Shown here: one piece after another, positions 60,315-64,000 of the stretch
How positions within the stretch are numbered: position 1 is the stretch's first letter
Layout of the letters: every line of letters begins with the position of its first letter
From: UKL13-2 sp947085425
GTDB lineage: Bacteria > Pseudomonadota > Gammaproteobacteria > Burkholderiales > Usitatibacteraceae
NCBI GenBank assembly: GCA_947085425.1
Contig: CAMTWK010000021.1
Coordinates: forward strand, 1 to 64,000
DNA length: 64,000 nt
Direction of reading: 5' to 3'
The notes under the pieces: generated by a model
What the model was told of the DNA's origin: nothing
The model's database searches: none
What the model saw: the letters and a program-made list of their open reading frames with translations, nothing else
Translations under genes and position numbers: made by a program

Positions 60315-61643
60315 TCACCTGCCGAATAGCCCTTTGAGGATGTCGGTGGGTTGGATTTTCTTTTCTTCCTTGGGCTGATTTTTTTGTTCGTCGGCTTTGC
60401 CGCCAAAACCACCAAGCATGGAATTAAACGTGGACTTCACCCGCACCTTGGTTTGCCAGTCCGGCTCCCAGGCAATCTTGGGATCGGTCGGACGCGGCGG
60501 GTGGGCAAAAAATGCTTCCGAGCCATAGGCGATCATGCGCAACATGCCGCCGCCGTCCGCACCAAAAATTCCTTTTGGAACCGCACAACTGGTGGCGTTG
60601 GCCGGCAGGATGACTTTTTCTTTCAGCCATTTGTCGACGTTGCTGTTGGACTGATAGTCCACCAAACCAAAGCCCATGTCGACCAATTCACTCGATGTCC
60701 AAATAACCATTTCAAATTCGTCGCGGCTGCCTTTGCCGTCGGCTTTGGCACCCATGGCGGTGATGAAATAACCGCGCGTGTGGGGGATGGTTTTCCAGTC
60801 CAGCAGCACCGCCCCGTCCTTATTCTGCTGGTTGAGATCAATGGCCGGCATCAGATCCTGCGGCGCGCCGAGGCTGACCTTGAACGATTCCGGAATGCCA
60901 TTGCCGGTGAAAGTGTGCGCACCAACCAGTGAGGCGTTGTCGGGTACTTTGCGGTCGTCTTCCTTGTTTGGCCAGGCCGGGTGGCCGGGCTGGGAGCGTG
61001 CGCCCCGGGTGGTGCTGCCGCGGGAAATAAAAAATTTTCCGTAGTCTTCAATGGACGCCTTGGCAACATCAAGTGTGCGTGGCTGACCGGGGCGGATGGT
61101 TTCGCCACAGCCCCAATACACCGACATTTTGCCTTTGGGTTTTTCGTAGGTCGGCTCGATCACTTTTTCGTCAACCGGTTCGTGCACTATGGGTTTGTCC
61201 GGTACCGGGGCAACCAATTTCAGTGACTCGCCCAGGTTCATCACGGTTGGAATGCCTTGGATGGCATCCGCCAGCGCGCGGTTTTTGTTGCTGTACACCG
61301 AGACGTCGACATAACGACCGCTGCCAAACCCCATCGAGCGGGTGTTGCCGAATGAATTGCCGCGATCACTGACGCCACCCATCGCGCCCTTGGCCATGCC
61401 GCCGAGCGCACCAAAAAATCCACCGGATTGCCCCCCCTTCGCCGCACCAGCCATCATCGCCCCGCCGGGCATATCACTGCCATTGGTGGCGACGTCGATG
61501 TAGGCGAAGGCGATCGGCGGCTTGACAACTTGAACGGGGGCCTTGGTTTGTGCGCCCGCGAAATTTGGTGTGGTGAGCACGCCGCAGGCAAGCAGCGTGG
61601 GCATAAACAGTGGTTTTACTCGGGGCAATGGAAAAGATGTCAT
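60315..61643 (-). CDS. Exported protein, unknown function
   Basis: 442 residues from the ATG at 61643, chosen because AAGGAG lies eight bases upstream; the frame extends 13 codons further but without a ribosome-binding site. A signal peptide ends at FAGA (LACGVLTTPNFAGAQ). A Gly-rich stretch (MPGGAMMAGAAKGGQSG, then GGFFGALGGMAKGAMGG, residues 56-90) follows, then SVYWGCGETIRPGQPRTLDVA, a middle section with AVLLDWKTIPHTRGYFITAMG, and a C-terminal region ending PTDILKGLFGR. The LDWKTIPHTRGYFITA pattern resembles a fibronectin-like or carbohydrate-contact module, which is speculative. No family recognised. The next feature upstream on this strand is the palindromic array. Confidence 0.75.
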   Translation of the reverse strand: MTSFPLPRVKPLFMPTLLACGVLTTPNFAGAQTKAPVQVVKPPIAFAYIDVATNGSDMPGGAMMAGAAKGGQSGGFFGALGGMAKGAMGGVSDRGNSFGNTRSMGFGSGRYVDVSVYSNKNRALADAIQGIPTVMNLGESLKLVAPVPDKPIVHEPVDEKVIEPTYEKPKGKMSVYWGCGETIRPGQPRTLDVAKASIEDYGKFFISRGSTTRGARSQPGHPAWPNKEDDRKVPDNASLVGAHTFTGNGIPESFKVSLGAPQDLMPAIDLNQQNKDGAVLLDWKTIPHTRGYFITAMGAKADGKGSRDEFEMVIWTSSELVDMGFGLVDYQSNSNVDKWLKEKVILPANATSCAVPKGIFGADGGGMLRMIAYGSEAFFAHPPRPTDPKIAWEPDWQTKVRVKSTFNSMLGGFGGKADEQKNQPKEEKKIQPTDILKGLFGR

Positions 61644-61841
61644 GGCAGACTCCTTGGATAATGGCCGGGGTTTGATGCGCACAGAATAATTGTTTTTGTT
61701 GACTCATTATCGGACGATTGTTCGCCGTGCGCCAGCACACCGCGCGCGGTTTGGCGGCTTTGCCATCGCGCGATTGCGGGATGGCGCGGGTGTGGTGTTT
61801 TGCTTTTAATGCGACTTGATTTTGATCTCAACGGTTGGGGC

Positions 61842-61880
61842 CTGCGCCAAGCGTGGGTCTGGGCATCAAGTTGGTGGCGC
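61842..61880. repeat. Remnant right arm of a palindromic unit (unit 0)
   Basis: GCGCCAAGCGTGGGTCTGGG followed by CATCAAGTTGGTGGCGC is a degraded form of the right arm and linker of unit 2 (GCCAAGCGCCTGTCCGGGGT then CCAAGTTGGTGGTGCG). The 46-bp linker after it (61868-61916) matches the linker at 62513-62561. Confidence 0.6.
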
Positions 61881-61916
61881 TTTAAAACCATACATCACAA
61901 TCTGACAAAAATTGGA

Positions 61917-62038
61917 CCCCGGACGCGCGCCCGATGAAGCTGGGCTTCTCCGGGGAGGGGTTTTGATTTGCTGCTGCGTATCCATAACGACACCTTCCCC
62001 GGAAAAGCCTGGCGCAATTGCCTAGCGTATGTCCGGGG
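61917..62038. repeat. Palindromic unit 1
   Basis: 122 bp beginning CCCCGGAC and ending GTCCGGGG, complementary termini. The left arm has GAAGC-TGG-GCTTC, a small hairpin, then TCCGGGGAGGGG; the right arm carries CCTTCCCCGG in inverted orientation. It ends 19 bp from the stop of the GIY-YIG gene. Confidence 0.85.
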
Positions 62039-62056
62039 CCTAAGTTTGGTGAGCGA

Positions 62057-62335
62057 TCACAACTCGCCAGACAAATCCCGCCAATCCGGATTCACCTGTT
62101 GGATCAAATTAATCTTCCAATCACGCCGCCATTTTTTGATGGCACGTTCGCGGCTGCGCGCCTCAATCACGCTCTCATGCAGCTCATACCAAACCAGCAA
62201 GTGGAGGCGGTGCTCTTTGGTAAAACCATCGACCAACTTGTTTTTGTGCTGCTCAATACGTGCACTCAGTTGATTGGTGAAACCGGTATAAAGCGTGCCA
62301 AATGGTTTGTTGGTCAGGATGTAGACAAATGGCAT
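62057..62335 (-). CDS. GIY-YIG nuclease of the YhbQ/URI type
   Basis: 92 residues. The catalytic fold is complete: YIL at residues 5-7 (GIY motif), LYTGFT at 15-20 (YIG motif), R26 of the first helix, SRERAIKKW at 61-69 with the metal-binding glutamate, and NPDWRDL at 82-88, a tail of COG2827 proteins. It should nick or cut DNA with one metal ion. GAGGAG precedes the ATG. The gene is enclosed by palindromic units: unit 1 ends 19 bp from its stop and unit 2 begins 30 bp upstream of its ATG. No helicase, transposase or homing target is nearby; that arrangement suggests a nuclease linked with the spread of the repeats. Confidence 0.88.
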   Translation of the reverse strand: MPFVYILTNKPFGTLYTGFTNQLSARIEQHKNKLVDGFTKEHRLHLLVWYELHESVIEARSRERAIKKWRRDWKINLIQQVNPDWRDLSGEL

Positions 62336-62364
62336 ATTGGCTCCTCAACAAACACCAAATTGGC

Positions 62365-62509
62365 CCCCGGACGTGCGCCCGATGAAGCTGGGCTTCTCCA
62401 GGGAGGGGTTTCGAATATTGAACGGATTCTAAAATGCCGTTGCAGCATATTCATTACAGGCACCTTCCCCGGAAAAGCTTGGCCGCATTTGCCAAGCGCC
62501 TGTCCGGGG
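62365..62509. repeat. Palindromic unit 2
   Basis: 145 bp, CCCCGGAC at the left end and GTCCGGGG at the right, with GAAGC-TGG-GCTTC in the left arm and GCTTGGC-CGCATTT-GCCAAGC in the right. The central non-matching part is longer than in unit 1. CAGGC/GCCTG in the right arm offers an alternative fold that crosses the CCGG pairing. Confidence 0.85.
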
Positions 62510-62561
62510 TCCAAGTTGGTGGTGCGTTAAAACCCATCATCATCAACTGAACAAAATTAGG

Positions 62562-62646
62562 CCCCGGACGTGCGCCCGATGAGGCTGGGCTTCTCCGGGG
62601 AGGGGTTTCATTTGTTGTACTGCTTATCCAAAAACGAACCCTTCTC
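62562..62646. repeat. Palindromic unit 3, right arm decayed
   Basis: CCCCGGACGTGCGCCCGATG followed by a GAGGC/GCTTC hairpin and TCCGGGGAGGGG, as in units 1 and 2; the right arm diverges after about 62640 (CCCTTCTCTGCGG). It ends close to the paiB-like gene. Confidence 0.75.
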
Positions 62647-62683
62647 TGCGGAGGGTGCCGCAAATCGCGGCCATTGCGCATGG

Positions 62684-63310
62684 TTAGTGGTTGTCCCGCC
62701 TGACCAGGGCGGCCATGGCGTTTGCTTGTTCACTGGTCAGGCCGGCCACCACGCCGGCGCGATCTTCCGCCGCGCGATTTTGGCTGACTTTCCATTTGCC
62801 GGAAATGCGGGTGATGTCGATTTCAATGCCAACAATTGCGGCCAGCATGGTGTTGATGTATTCCGCCGGGGCATCACTGACCCGCCATGGTGCCGCGCGG
62901 CCGCGCTCATTGGCATCGGTCATGGTGGCGACATGTGCCCGCAGCCATTTTTGGTCATCGATGGCGCGAAGTGTGCCGTGGGCATGCACCACTGCGTAGT
63001 TCCAGGTCGGCACCACCTTGCCGTGTTGCTGTTTGCTGACGTACCAGGACGGCGAAATATACGCTTGTGGCCCCTGGAAAATCACCAGCATTTCCTGGTC
63101 CGCCGCGTCCTGCCAAATCGGATTGGCGCGCGCCACGTGGCCCAAGAGGGTGCCGTGGGTGCCGCGCGCGGGATCAATCAGCAGGGGAATGTGATCCGCA
63201 TCCAATCCATTGGTGGTCGGGCGCACCAGCGCGGCCAGCCGGTGGTCGCGCATCATTTGATGCAGCACCTCGATGCGTGTTTCCTCAAAATGTGCGGGCG
63301 AGTAAGGCAC
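62684..63310 (-). CDS. PaiB-like FMN-binding protein
   Basis: About 208 residues from a GTG at 63310 (PYSPAHFEETRIEVLHQMMRDHRLAALV); no ATG is available in this position, and a longer frame to 63634 runs across glnS. The PaiB family has a split-barrel flavin-binding fold: ADHIPLLIDPARGTHGTLLGHVARANPIWQ, MLVIFQGPQAYISPSWY and WNYAVVHAHGTLRAI are typical. Family members are negative regulators or flavin-binding reductases of uncertain role. It lies 8 bp after glnS and may be co-transcribed. Its 3' end meets the decayed palindromic unit. Confidence 0.8.
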   Translation of the reverse strand: MPYSPAHFEETRIEVLHQMMRDHRLAALVRPTTNGLDADHIPLLIDPARGTHGTLLGHVARANPIWQDAADQEMLVIFQGPQAYISPSWYVSKQQHGKVVPTWNYAVVHAHGTLRAIDDQKWLRAHVATMTDANERGRAAPWRVSDAPAEYINTMLAAIVGIEIDITRISGKWKVSQNRAAEDRAGVVAGLTSEQANAMAALVRRDNH

Positions 63311-63317
63311 GTTGTTG

Positions 63318-64000
63318 TCAGGGGCGATCAGCCCAGGAATCCTTGAGTGTGACGGCGCGGTTCCAAATGTTTGTGCCGGCGGTTGAATCCACCCGATCCG
63401 CGACAAAATATCCGTGGCGTTCAAACTGAAATCGATCCTCAGGTTGGGCTTGTAACAGAGCAGATTCCAATTGTGCAGTAATGATTTTTTTTGATTGCGG
63501 ATTAAGGTCATCCAAAAAATTTTCCGTGGCGCGACCGGGATGGGGGGTCCTGAACAAACGGTCAAACAAACGCACTTCGGCCGAATGCGAGTGGGATACA
63601 GACAGCCAGTGAATATTACCCTTGACCTTGACACTGTCTGCGCCCGTTGTGCCCGACTTGGTTTCAGGTAAATATTCGGCCAGCACTTTCACCACGTTGC
63701 CGGCCGCGTCTTTTTCGCAGCCGGTGCACTTGACGACAAATCCATAACGCAGTCGCACCATATTTCCCGGGAACAAACGAAAGAATCCTTTGGCGGGTGT
63801 TTCTGTAAAGTCTTCGTGCTCGATCCACAACTCACGGGTGAGGGGTATGTCGCGTTTGCCCAGTTCGGGTTTGAGCGGATGATTGGGTGCCAAACAATTT
63901 TCAACGTGATCGTGCGGGTAGTTGGTAATTTCCAATTTGAGCGGGTTTAACACCGCAACCCGGCGCAGGCAGGCCTCATTCATCACTTCCCGCTGACAGT
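63318..64000 (-). CDS. glnS: Glutaminyl-tRNA synthetase, C-terminal part (cut by window end)
   Basis: The frame is open to the window edge, so this is the 3' part (about 227 codons). It holds the anticodon-binding beta-barrels: VAVLNPLKLEITNYPHDHVE, LWIEHEDFTETPAKGFFRLFPGNMVRLRYGFVVKCTGCEKDA, VKGNIHWLSVSHSHSAEVRLFDRLFRTPHPG and FQFERHGYFVADRVDS, matching the Escherichia coli GlnRS C-terminus closely. The catalytic domain would lie beyond 64000. It charges tRNA-Gln directly. It ends 8 bp before the paiB-like gene. Confidence 0.95.
   Translation of the reverse strand, partial: CQREVMNEACLRRVAVLNPLKLEITNYPHDHVENCLAPNHPLKPELGKRDIPLTRELWIEHEDFTETPAKGFFRLFPGNMVRLRYGFVVKCTGCEKDAAGNVVKVLAEYLPETKSGTTGADSVKVKGNIHWLSVSHSHSAEVRLFDRLFRTPHPGRATENFLDDLNPQSKKIITAQLESALLQAQPEDRFQFERHGYFVADRVDSTAGTNIWNRAVTLKDSWADRP

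Noticed and set aside
61842..62646. The repeat array as a CRISPR
   Set aside because: Units are 122-145 bp palindromes with a repeated linker, not short repeats with unique spacers, and no cas gene is present.
62684..63634. Long frame for the PaiB-like protein (316 codons)
   Set aside because: The first 108 codons lie opposite to no homology and overlap glnS; the family begins at the PAHFEE motif.

Overview
The window reads as chromosome of a Gram-negative bacterium, probably a beta- or gammaproteobacterium. It has two TonB-dependent receptors, lipoprotein and Sec signal peptides, an OxyR with both redox cysteines, a tandem glycine riboswitch ahead of gcvTHP, an edd-eda-zwf block with a HexR regulator, and a glucokinase fused to an RpiR regulator (a fusion known from Burkholderiales). 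Base composition is moderate. I saw no prophage, transposase or CRISPR. The genus is not determined.

Layout. 1-6.4 kb is a patchwork: a lipoprotein with a metzincin-type zinc motif coupled to a small membrane protein, an orphan ParA, two decayed pieces of an MFS transporter, oxyR, a CPA2 cation/proton antiporter and a MATE exporter. 6.4-35.5 kb is a starch, maltodextrin and glycogen locus: two secreted GH13 amylases, a TonB receptor, a tryptophan-halogenase-like flavoprotein with a DUF6445-like partner and an aldo/keto reductase, a malK-malE-malF-malG operon, then glgP-glgB-glgX-malQ and a secreted pullulanase. 35.5-47.8 kb feeds the glucose into the Entner-Doudoroff route: glk, pgl, a glucokinase-RpiR fusion, ppc, zwf, eda, edd and hexR. 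47.9-56.7 kb holds tRNA-Val, a pseudouridine synthase, an Orn/Lys/Arg-type decarboxylase coupled to a response regulator, and the glycine riboswitch with gcvT-gcvH-gcvP. 56.8-64 kb has a second TonB receptor placed between gcvP and a relic of the gcvP 3' end, an acetyltransferase, an exported protein of unknown function, an array of palindromic units enclosing a GIY-YIG nuclease gene, a PaiB-like protein and the 3' part of glnS.

How it works together. Secreted amylases and pullulanase should cut starch; the TonB receptor takes oligosaccharides across the outer membrane and MalEFGK across the inner one; MalQ, GlgP, GlgX and GlgB process them; glucokinases and Zwf/Pgl/Edd/Eda convert glucose to pyruvate and glyceraldehyde-3-phosphate. 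Seven copies of a 15-bp inverted repeat (TGTWG-N5-CWACA) lie upstream of the starch TonB receptor, in the malK/glgP gap, in the pgl/glk-rpiR gap (three copies), and between edd and hexR (two copies). They tie the locus into one probable HexR/RpiR regulon.

The least explained structures are the GIY-YIG gene inside its palindromic array, the 141-bp repeat at 1-141 and 16096-16236, and the duplicated gene tails of the MFS gene and gcvP, which look like recombination scars.
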